Assembly (NCBI RefSeq): GCF_010183535.1
Contig: NC_071332.1
Span: forward strand, 15,190,001-15,254,000
Direction: 5' to 3'
From: Caenorhabditis remanei
Lineage: Eukaryota; Nematoda; Chromadorea; Rhabditida; Rhabditidae
DNA: 64,000 bases
This document shows, in pieces, positions 1 to 10,500 of the stretch. The notes beneath the pieces are model-generated. The model did no database searches. It was not told where the DNA came from and saw only the letters and a list, made by a program, of their open reading frames with translations. Within the stretch, counting starts at the first letter, position 1. Each line of letters opens with the position of its first letter. A program made the position numbers and the translations under genes.

Positions 1-3000
1 GCATAGGTGATTTTAGTCTGAAATTCAGAAATTTCTAGCTTGAGTTTCCAAGTGTCTCGGTTTCAAAACGGCACAGATAAGTCATCTCTCGGGTAGCACC
101 GTTCAGACTTTATCTTGTCAGGTGGGCCCTTCGTTCACCTTTTTCAGAAAAACGGTCTGGAAAGATTCCTCTTTTCCAACTTTCAATATTCCCAGATCCA
201 TCCAACCCTACAAAAACTCCGTGTTGGTCACCCGTCCATTCGTTTTTCGAAAAATGAAAAATGTGTGAATTGCCCACCACCGCCACCATATGTTCGTAAT
301 TCGTATCCAATTCGACGTGTTTTTTTATGGATTACACATAGGCAGAGAGCTACGGGGGGAGCAGAATCACATTCGAATACTCACAAATAATTTGATTGGG
401 GGGACAGATGATGGGTGACAGGAGAGAAGAGGAGCAGATATTGGATGGGATTGGACACTGGTCAGGATCGGTGAATCTCCAGATGACGGTTTTCTGATTT
501 TCAGACTTTGCAAAGATTAGGATTATCTTTTGAAGCGCTAATCGTTCCCCTCCACTCCCTCATAGCTTATCCGTCAAAAAATCTTTTTATTTTGAAAAAT
601 TATATATTTCGTTCGTACTCAATGAAAACAATTCCCTAGCCGACCTTCGTGACATGACAATTTGTCTTCGGCGCTTCGCCAAGATTAATTTGGTTAGTAC
701 CAGGGCGGTCGGCATATCTGAGAGAGGTACAGAGATTCGTACTAGATTTATGAGGATTCAAGTGGGTGACTGATTAATGGGGAATCTCGTAGAAGTTTGA
801 ATTATTTTTTTGACCTGGAAGTGCAAAATGTGAAGACATCCACCGTATTCACCAAGTTTTTCTCGAAATGAAAATGAAAATTTTTTAAATTGTGACCTTC
901 TAACATGATGACCTTAGATAAGAATAAGAATCTGCCCTACATTCTGGTGCATATAAGGAACGGGAAACCGTCAGAAACCGTCAGTCCCCATTCACTGCCG
1001 GTCATCGGTCAACCGATGAAACACTTCAGCACATGTTGATCCCCAAATAGGAGAGTCTGCTGAAGAAGACAGGGCGGTTTTCGGGCTCTTCGACCGTGCT
1101 CCTCGACCGTAGTGTCTCGGTTTAAAAACGGTTTAAAAACTGCCTGGCGAAGATTCCTCTTTTCTATCTTTCCGTATTCCCAGAAATGATCAAAAGTATG
1201 GTCAGCTGGCAACTTAGCTGACCCTTAGCTGAGCTGGAGCTGGAAATATCTGAGCCGGTGGCACCGGACGGAGAATACACATCGTCAGGTTCCAGAGATC
1301 TACTTCCCGAATGATTGGTTCTCTTCCAGAATACTCCATATTCAATTCCACTCCATCTAACTCCTCCCAACTTGTATTCTGTTTTCTGCATGCTAATTGT
1401 TGTGTTTGTCTTCTTCCTCATCCTCCTTTTTCTTTTTTCTGAAAAATTTGCGTCAAGAGGTCGAGAGCCTCTTCTCACCAACACGCAAACACGAAAATTT
1501 CCGTTCGAAAAAAAAAGAATGGGGCGGAAAATTGATGATGACACTTGCTCTGCATGGGGGCTCCATCTTGTTCTTCTCCTTTTTCATTCGACACGAACAA
1601 AAGGTGGTGGCTTCAAAAAAACGGAGGTCTACTCAGTCACTTTTTGTGCTCAACGAGATCTTCTCTTTTTCTTAAAGGGGTAAAGTAAGAAAGAGCCGCA
1701 AAACTGATTGACTTTTGTTAGAAAAGGGGGGGGAATTCCCACGACGAAACTTGTCACAATTCATTCTCATTCTCACGAGCTTCTTCTCCTCCCTTTCTTC
1801 TTTTCTTTTCCGTTTAGTTGTCAGAAAGGAGAGAGAGAGAAAACAAAAAGTGGGCGGAGTCTGAGCACCCATGAAGGATCTCCGAGTGTTCTTTGTGAAT
1901 CGGTTTGATTCTTAGTCCTTCCTCTGTTTGCACTGAGGTCCGGTCAAATGAGAAAATGGTTCTCTCGTATATTGTTTAGTCTTGTTTCGTCACACAAGTC
2001 AAGCGAATCTTGATTATTTTCTCTTTTTTCTGCTTGTTTTCCATGTAAGCATGATTCATTCATTTCGCAATTTCGTAGTAACTTGAAATTCCAAAATTTT
2101 GGATTTTTTCTGACGAGTTGAGATTTCTCAACCGACTACTGTAGCTCAGCTGATACAAACCATCTCAGTGGCCTAGGTTTCCCTCCAAAACTTGCAGAGT
2201 GTTTTCTTAACTTTGATTCATTAGAATCTCAATTATTTTGTTGTCTCATATGATCCTTTTCTATTCGTTCAATTAGTTGTCGTCGCCGCTCGAATAGTTA
2301 ATAATAGAATATGTGAGAATAAGCAATTCATATGTGAGAGCTTCTCGCAGAAAACTTGATTCATTAACCAGAAGAGAGTCCCGGATTCTGATGAATTCCG
2401 GAAACTAGAATTTCCAGAAAATCTTCTAGATCTTTCGTCATTTGCAAACTTCAATGATTCAATGCCACAATTTCCTTTTTTATCGTTCAAGTGCATGTCT
2501 CACTCATGACAAAAAAAATGGAGTGATATATAAATTTTGGAGTTTCCAAGGCAACTCGAACCCTCAGAGCCAACAAGTGCAAATTTGAATTTCTATTCTC
2601 GAATTGTTTTCTTTTTTGTTCTCTAATTCGTGGTCCCGTTCCCATCCGAACAAAAAAACAAGAAAATGAAGAAAAGAGCGTTTCCTCGACATCATCATCA
2701 GTTATTCTCAAGAGTCTTGTTGCTTTTGGGGCTTCAATTGGAAAGAGAAAAAACTCAGATTAGAGGATAAATAAAGAAGACCTTTGTGTTTTGTTGCACT
2801 GCTCTTCCGTGTCCTTTTAAGATCAAGACTGAGTTGGATTCTAGTCTGACACCGGAACCAGAATATTTAAGAACAGTTGAGATATGCCAGTTCCGGAAAA
2901 TCTTGGTTTTTGGAAAATTTTGGTTTGGTCAGTTTCGGAGTGTCCTGGAACCGGATCTCCAGATTTGGAGACCCTGCCATTTTGACATCAAACGTTTAGA

Positions 3001-3944
3001 ACCCGTGAACTTTAGACTCCAACCGTTTCAGTCAATTGAGTGACTTTTCGCGTTTTTGTCGAGATGACATGGTTTCGGAATGTCAAAGTTACCAAATGTC
3101 TTTGTTTCCAAACACCCTCTAATCCATGTATTGCAGTTCTGGAAGAAATTATCTATACTGAAACAAAATTCAAAGTCCACAGGTTCTCTTGGTTTCAAGT
3201 CTTTATACTGAGTCAGACTATCATATGGAGTACACTCGGAGCTGAATATGCTAGGATTCAGCGAAACCAAGGTCATGCTACCGTATTCACCGAGACCTAG
3301 CTTCTCGACAACTAGTCTCCAGAATCGAGCTTTCAACTCGGTGTTCCAATAACTCTCTCTCCTTTCCTCTATTCCACGTGACATTTATTCGACTTCATAA
3401 ATCAAAATTGACACAAACTTCCTTCTTCGTATCTCCTTCTTTCCCGATGGGGACTCCCTAACCGAACATTATTTACTTCTTCTCTCTCTTTTCCTCAAAT
3501 CGAATCATCGCTCCGTTTTTGTTCCTTCTCTGATTGCCCTCGGGTAATGGGTGTCCGAATTCAACAAAGTTATTTCTCATTTTACTTTTGAATATTTGAG
3601 TAGAAGGAGAGGAGAAGACGTCAACGTCTTCATCCAACTCACAAAAACAACACAATAATACAAGTTGTGTTAGTCACAGATATATATTCGTGAAGTGCTT
3701 TCTCTCTCTCTTTTTAGCCAAGACTCTTGGGGCGGCCCCTCTCTCTCTCTATCTATCTCGAAAGAGTAACCTCTTCCTTCCTGCTTTCGTTTTTCTAGAG
3801 CTAAGGAAGGCGGGGAGGAGGAAGAGAGAGACAAAAAGTGTATTTACTTTTTGAAGGAGTCGACGAGCAAAGTGAGGGAGTCAGGGTCACAACCACAACA
3901 CAACCATTCTAACGGTATCAACGGTATCCGTATCCAGATGCTCC
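1..3944. other. Gene-poor upstream region of the Ig-domain gene
   Basis: I find no convincing exon chain on either strand here. The sequence is AT- and polypyrimidine-rich, with CT tracts around 3700-3770 and purine tracts around 3800-3840. A diverged direct repeat is visible between about 51-205 and 1111-1190, sharing GTGTCTCGGTTT, GATTCCTCTTTTC and ATTCCCAGA. The last few hundred bases probably hold the promoter and 5' UTR of the gene starting at 3945. Open frames in this stretch lack signal peptides, domains or flanking splice logic. Confidence 0.5.
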
Positions 3945-6304
3945 ATGCGGTTTCGTGAGGTGAGTACTGTAGGTCAATGAAACTACAGTAACCCGAATTT
4001 CCAGAAGCAAATCTTTCAACTATTGCTCTACCTCTCCCTGCTTCATCTCTCCATTTCTGATGTGGTATTCACTGTGGAAGAGAGCAATGTGACTACGCCA
4101 ACCCGTCATTTACACAAGTTGAGGCATTCCAGAGGTATTTCACCAATTTCAGAGTTATCAAGTCTAACTTCGTGACTGATTTTCAGGTTCCACACCAGTC
4201 CTGGCCGCCACGTCATCAGTAATAAATCCCCGTGAGTCGAATCGTCTGGAGTCGTTCTCTTTGAATTGCCCTCATGTCGTTGACTCGAGTAATAAAAATG
4301 TGAGTTTTTTTCTTTCTACTTTCCATAACTCTTATTATTTCTGTGAGCTTAGGTCCATATTGAAGTGGTGTGGACACTCAACGAGACTGTCTGGCTGAAA
4401 ATCGAGAATGGCCATCAGCGAGTTGTGAATGGCGAGTCGACGTTTAACAAGCGTCGTGTGTCAGGTTAGTTACGAATTCCGTCAGTGGTATAAAGTATAA
4501 GAAGGGTGGCACTTCATGCATTAGTTAGTAATGGTGGTGGTAGAAAGAGAAGGGGGAAGAACTTTAGTACTAAAGAACATAAATAATAGGTTGTGAGAAG
4601 ACGAAGAAGTGGGAGACAAAAAATGGGAAGAGGATAGGTCAAAGATTTTGAATTGTAGGGTTCTAGAAAGATTGAGCCAATCAAAGAGGGGGGTTGCTAG
4701 TTTCTGAGGGAGTTTCTCTGAAGGGACACAGAAATAGATTTTGTTCTGAAATCAGAACCAGAGGTGTGAAGATTCTGAATCTGTTTCTGGGAACCGAGGG
4801 ATTTTAAGTACTGTAGTTCACACTCTACTAATTACCCATTTTCTAATTGTCCTAATTAACAAACTCGGGGCAATTTCCTTAAAACTTGAGGAGAACCCTT
4901 GAAGAATAACTTTTAACGGATTTTCAGCCAAAATGGCTATTATTGACAGTTTTTCTCGTGAAAAATGCCGTTTTTAACCGATTTGGCTCAAATTTTGTCA
5001 ATTTTAAAGTGAAAAAAACACGGATTTTGCAGTAGTTTCAGTCGACGTTTTGGGAATTTTTTCGTTTAAAACAAGGCTGTCAAAAAGGCAGTGGGCCGAT
5101 TCTATATCTGAGTTCCCAGCCATGGAAAATTTTCGCTTCTTCAGGCGGCCTTGTAGAGGGCCAAAAGATTAGTCGATGTACAAAAATTCAGCCCATTTGG
5201 TTAATCCGCGGCCTCGGCGGTCCTAAAAGACGAGGGCCGCGGCCGGCCGTGCGACAGCCTTGGTTCAAAATCTATTTTTGATTAGTTCCCATTTTTAGTG
5301 GCTTATCTCTAAAAGACAGTAAAAATTGGCAGTTTTTACAAATTTTCAGTGATTTCACTCAGTTTTTCTCGTAAACATTTCCGTTTTTCAGCCAGAGGTT
5401 TTGAGTACTGTAGTTTCACACTCTACTAATTATCCTCTAATTATCCTAATTAGTAATCGGACTCAATATCCTTAAAACATCCATCTCCTCCATTTCCAGG
5501 CAAAACCGTCATGCGACTCCTTCTCAACAACGCTCGCTACCTGTTCGACTACGATGAGCTCACTGGTGACTTCTCGATGGAAATCTCACCAGTCCTCTGG
5601 TCGGCCGACTGTGGAGCCTGGCAGTGCCACGTTACCGTTCGACAACCGGATGGAAAATCGCACACTCTGACGAGCAGAAGACGTATAAAACCAGGAGAGA
5701 TTGGGATTCGGAAAGAGACGAGGAAGGAGGAAGGGAGAAGTCAATTAAATCCACGGGTTAGTAGAGCGTAGACTAATTATTCAATTGATTTCAATTACAG
5801 ATAGAGGAGAAGCCTGAGGGACAACTGGAACGAGTGGAATTCGCAGATCTTGAGACCTCTCCGATTCAACTTCAGAAACGAGGAGATCGCTCATCAGACC
5901 ACTGGAATCAGAATACTGCCTCATTCTCTCGGAATTCAGATGACAATGTGTATATGACGAGGAAGGAGGCGGAGATTTCCACAAATGTAGTGTTCGCAAG
6001 GAATGATGGACCGATAAACAGACAGCATCATAACCACAACAAGATACCGGTTAGACATCGCGAGTTGGAGCGACTTTTCGACGCTCAGATTGATTATGAA
6101 TTAGGTGAGTGGAATGGAAAACGCGTCGACGGCGCCCCAGACTGTTCTGATTTCCTTATATTTACAGATATGTCAACTGACGACATGTACTACTTGAATT
6201 CGCGAGCTAGAGCACGAAGTGCACAGTATTACTATAATGGAGCCAACCACCAGCCATATCTCATGATTTCAATGATTTTCTTAACTATTTTGTTATTTTT
6301 CTGA
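3945..6304 (+). CDS. Single Ig-domain, GPI-anchor-type secreted protein (355 aa)
   Basis: Seven exons keep phase throughout: 3945-3959, 4005-4134, 4187-4299, 4353-4464, 5500-5756, 5801-6104 and 6168-6304. The N-terminus (residues about 7-23) is a hydrophobic signal peptide. Exons 3-5 encode one Ig-like domain: Cys76 in the B strand, Trp93 in the C strand, and the D-x-G-x-W-x-C signature ending at Cys166. Cys161 inside that signature is an extra cysteine. Exon 6 encodes a hydrophilic stalk. The protein ends in about 17 hydrophobic residues with no cytoplasmic tail, preceded by small residues (N-G-A), which suits a GPI signal; a tail-less type I membrane anchor is the alternative. One-Ig surface proteins of nematodes often act in neuronal adhesion or maintenance, but I cannot assign this one to a named gene. 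Intron 4 is about 1 kb and contains a MITE. Confidence 0.85.
4806..5481 (+). repeat. Direct repeat pair in intron 4 of the Ig gene
   Basis: About 75 bp at 4806-4883 recur at 5402-5481. Both copies share TACTGTAG, CACACTCTACTAATTA, repeated CTAATT motifs and CCTTAAAAC. The copies flank the MITE at 5072-5262, and the second abuts the branch and acceptor region of exon 5. This suggests local duplication inside the intron. Confidence 0.6.
5072..5262. mobile_element. MITE with 10-bp terminal inverted repeats
   Basis: The element begins CAAGGCTGTC and ends with the exact complement GACAGCCTTG. It is about 190 bp, much more GC-rich than the surrounding intron, and contains internal GGCC-rich segments. 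No coding capacity is seen. I did not find another copy in this window. Confidence 0.7.
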
Positions 6305-7057
6305 AAAATAATAATTTTCAAAAATACCTTTGCATTTTTCGAGAACACGTGTGACGACTCCACCATCACCACACTCGACACGTTACGATTTAGAAGACGT
6401 TCGGCGAATTTTGTGGAGTGAAAATTGAAGAGAGTCACGTCGATATCGGATAGAGAAGTTGTCATTGAGGACGTCTTCTGAAGAGATTGCATCAGAATTG
6501 ATAAGGCTGATTTGATGGGGGCGTGGCCATCGGCTCGATTCTCCTCGACGTCTTCTGGCTTTTTCTTTGCTTTTTGGCTCTCTTCTTCTGTGTTCTCGAG
6601 TGGAGATTCAGGATCTGACGATGATGTGGAAGATTCTGGAGCTGGAGCTACATCAGAAGACGTCAGGAATTCTGAATCATCAAAAAATTCGGAAGATTGC
6701 CAGACGTCGGGATCGAAGACTTGCGAGCTTTCGGTGACCAATGGGGGTCTCTGAATTTCGAATTTTTTAAAAAACTATATTATTTAGAAGCCCTTCAAAA
6801 AATGACCTTTTTTTCCAAATTTTTTTTGAATACTTTTCAATTTTCCATCGAAAATGTGACCATTTCTGATGATTTTTCAGAATTTCTTTTAATTCTGAAT
6901 GATAGTCGAAAATTTAACTTTTTCGTAAAAAATTTCAAAATTTTTCAAAAAACTTGAAAAAATGGGCTTTAACCAGTATGAAAAAAAGGTTTACCTGAAA
7001 ACTCGTGGGATGCTTGTTCACAGTAGAAATCCATCGGATTCCTTTCAGAAATCGCAT
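6232..7057 (-). CDS. Hypothetical protein, possible mitochondrial presequence (193 aa)
   Basis: Two exons, 6995-7057 and 6232-6750, join in phase 0 (donor GTAAAC, acceptor ATTCAG). The first 21 residues (M-R-F-L-K-G-I-R-W-I-S-T...) are basic, Ser/Thr-containing and acid-free, like a mitochondrial targeting sequence. The middle is acidic and Ser/Pro/Glu-rich. A helical segment near residues 115-150 may be the conserved part. The last 73 bases of coding sequence overlap, in antisense, the final exon of the Ig-domain gene, so the C-terminal residues may be a read-through artefact. I do not recognise the family. A TIR element lies immediately upstream of the start. Confidence 0.55.
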
Positions 7058-7069
7058 TTCTCTGAAAAA

Positions 7070-7359
7070 CATAGTTGTCAAGGCCCGGGCCGGTAGAAAA
7101 TTTTCAAGGCCCGGCCCGGCCCGAAGGCCCGGCTTCAAAAAATGACCCTTTTTTCCCAATTTTTTTTTTCGAAATTTTTTCAATTTTTCATCGGAAATGT
7201 GACCATTTTTGACTATTTTTCAGAATTTCTTCTAATTCTGACTGATAGTCGAAAATTTGACTTTTTCGCAAAAAAATTCAAAAAAATTCAAAAAATTTGA
7301 AAAAATTTGAAAATTTGACTTTCGCGCCAATTTGCCCGGGCCGGGCCTTGACAACTATG
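7070..7359. mobile_element. GGCCCGG-type palindromic MITE
   Basis: The element is bounded by CATAGTTGTCAAGGCCCGG and its complement at the other end, with AT-rich filler containing (A/T)AAAATTT runs. Related GGCCCGG-bearing elements occur at about 9562-9737 and 21766-22016. It sits between the starts of the gene at 6232-7057 and the 3' end of INTS9. Confidence 0.75.
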
Positions 7360-7546
7360 CTGAAAAAGATTCTTTTTTTTTAACATTTTATGATATTAAA
7401 ATATGAAAAAAACGGAATTTCAACCTAAAAATGATGAAATTTAAAAAGAACGGAATAAATTTATTTAACCAGTTTCAGAAAATTAATGAGATTTCAACAA
7501 AAAGTTTCAAAAAATTGATATAAAAATGAGATAAATGATGAAAAAG

Positions 7547-10500
7547 TTATTTATGAACAGAGGGTTTCGAAAACGGAGAAGGCGTTCCCTCGAGTCGTCG
7601 TCCAACGATTCCATCGTCATCGACCAGCAGTGAGCGCAAAATTTCGAGCAGTTTTTGGCGGGTTTCGTTATCGTTGGCCTGAAAAAATAGGGTTTTATGA
7701 ATTCGATGAAAAGGAAATTCCTCGAAATTACCGTAATTTTAGTGCGAGTTCCGTCGTTTTTCACCGTAATTTTTGCATCCATCTCCTGAATTTCCAGTAC
7801 AGTTTCTCCTTTTCCTTTCACCTCAACCACATCCAAATTTCGATTTTTCATCTCTTTCAACACCTTTGCCAACGTCATTTTTCCATATTTTCTCTTCACA
7901 ATTCTCGAATTCGTCGGAATCAATTTAAAATCATCATTATATGCGGAAAGATTGCATTCCACTGAAGCAATCGCCACTTTTCTCGTCGGATGTTGCTTGA
8001 ATTTCAGATTTGCGACGACATCCGGATGTACAGACACTGTGACAAGCTTCTGTTTGTTTCGCGACAGTTTCGATAGCTGCACGCATTCGTCGTACTCTAT
8101 CGGCCACACTTTTTCCTGAAATTTTTAGGATTTTTTCTAATTTTTTTCCTAATGACTCAAAAACTTACATAACTGATCTGCAAATCCGGTCGTCGAATCA
8201 ATGGTTTTGTGTAGAATGAGGAACACATTACGTACTGAAAATTTGTTTTTTAATAATTAAAAATCTGGGGAATTCCCACTATTATGAATTCATTTTTATC
8301 TGTGCATGGGAAGACCGCGCCGCACTCGCGCGGCGGCCACGCCCACTCCCATTTTAACGCTGCGTTCCATTTTTGAACACTGCCGCAAGAAATGGGCGTG
8401 GCCGCCGCGCGAGTGCGGCGCGGTCTTCCCATGCACAGATAAAAATGAATTCATAATACCTTTGGTTTGACATCAGCCAACATTTTCGCCAAAGTGCTGA
8501 AATCCATTCGGAAATCCATTGGAATATTCAGAAATTTGATGGGAAGAGTGCGGAACGGCTCGCGGACTTCTTCGCATGGCAAGTCGGGGTCTGGAATTTA
8601 TTCAAATTTTTGAGACTTGCAAAATAACGGCCCGGACCGGTTTTTACCGAAAATAAGCAAAAATCTCTCGTTCGCTTCAATTTTTAAATATCGATATTTT
8701 AAAACATAGTCAAAATTCGAATTTTGGCAAAAATCAAAACATTCAAATGTTCAATTTTTTTAAACTGACAATGAAATCCGGCCCGTTGCAAGTCTGAAAT
8801 TCCTGTTTCTCATTATGTATTTCTTCATGATATTTCAAATTGAACCTATGCAAACGTGCTTTGTTGAGACTACATTTCCGGTCCTATTGCTTGAAACCTA
8901 AACTGCATGCACTCTCTCTCTCTCTCTCTCTTCTTCTCAATAATCTCTGTCCTCTTTCCCCGTCGACACAAAATTCGCCCGCCGACAGCCGCATACGTCC
9001 TTCATACTGTCTGCGTCTCGTGTGCCTCGCCGGTTGCGCGCCCGCCGCTGCCCGCCATTTCCATCCGCCGTCACTCACATTTTCTCGAAAAACGTTGTCA
9101 TGGTTGCTTTATTTATTTCGACCAAATTTTTCATTGCTGCACCTTATAAATAATAACTTTCAGATTCTCTCATCAAATGAATCTCAATCTCACAGATGCC
9201 CCCTCAAATCTCGATAAAAGCACGAAAATGTGCGAACTTCTCTCGAAATTCATGATCACTCAAGGAATCCCGTTCGAAAATATCAATAGCAACTCATTCC
9301 GAGAACTTCTCGAACATTTCGAACCGGATAGTGTGATTCCGACGGAACAATCACTGAGAGCAAGTTTGAAGAGAGCAAATGAGCAAGTGATTGATTGTGG
9401 AAAAGGAAATTCGATAAGTGTGACAATAGATATCACAAATGGAGTTGAGGATCAAGAGGAGGAATATCTCGTCTTCTCAATTCATCATTTTCAAGATTTT
9501 TATAATCGAAAAGCGACAATCTTTTTTGAGAAATTGGAGATTGCACAGTGAGTTTTTCTCATGCTTGTCAAGGCCCGGCTTCAAAAAATGTACACATTTA
9601 TAAAAAATTTTGAATTTTTTTCAGTTTTTCATAGAAAATATGATAATTTCTGATGATTTTTCAGAATTTCGCGAAAAATTTTTAAAAAATTGAAATTTTC
9701 ACTCTGGCGCCAAAATAACCTGGCCTTGACCAGTATGGTTTTCTCCCAGAATTTCGACGATTATTACAATATTTTTTGAGATTCAACTGGACAAGTCTCT
9801 GGTCTCGAATCCAGAACGCCTTCAAATCCTACACAAATTTCAACACAATCAACGTTGTCTGCTCGTCTCCAGAACTCTCAGAAATCTTCAAGTCATCTGA
9901 AAATGCTAGAAACGAGTACATATGCTTCTATCACTATATGAGCAAGTTCTGCGGAGATGTCTTGGAAATTGAGAAAGTGAACAATTCCATTGGAATTTTG
10001 GAGAAATTTCTGGAGATTGTGAAGAGTGTTCCAGAGGTTTATGAGTGTTATTTAGAGTGAGTGTTTGCAATTTTATGCAGATTTAAAAAAGAAGTTTCAG
10101 AAACCAACCAATGAAAAATTGGGATCCAAAACTTCCAACACTTCCAGCAGATAGAAAATCATGGCAGTCTATGTTACATTTCATGACGAGATGTCTAGAA
10201 ATGGACCCAACATTCCGCATGCTCTCTGATAAATGGAACATAGAGAACTACATCACAACGGAAGAATTTAATGATCTACTCTGTGCTCAGCGAGTTCTGA
10301 CTGAATGTAACAAGTGCACACAGGAGCTGAGTGATTCGAAGTCTACAATCTCTCAAGTGATACCTGCGATTTCTAAGATTCACTTGTTTTTGTCATCTGA
10401 TAAGGATTTTGAAGTGCAGAACGGCGATCTCGGGATGGAGATCAAAAAGTTGTTCGCTGCCACTTTCTCTACATTAACAACTGAAGACGTCAGTGAGAGA

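Noticed and set aside
3028..3384. 118-codon open frame on the minus strand
   Set aside because: No signal peptide, domain, acceptor or composition typical of a gene; it covers degenerate repeat-like sequence also seen elsewhere.
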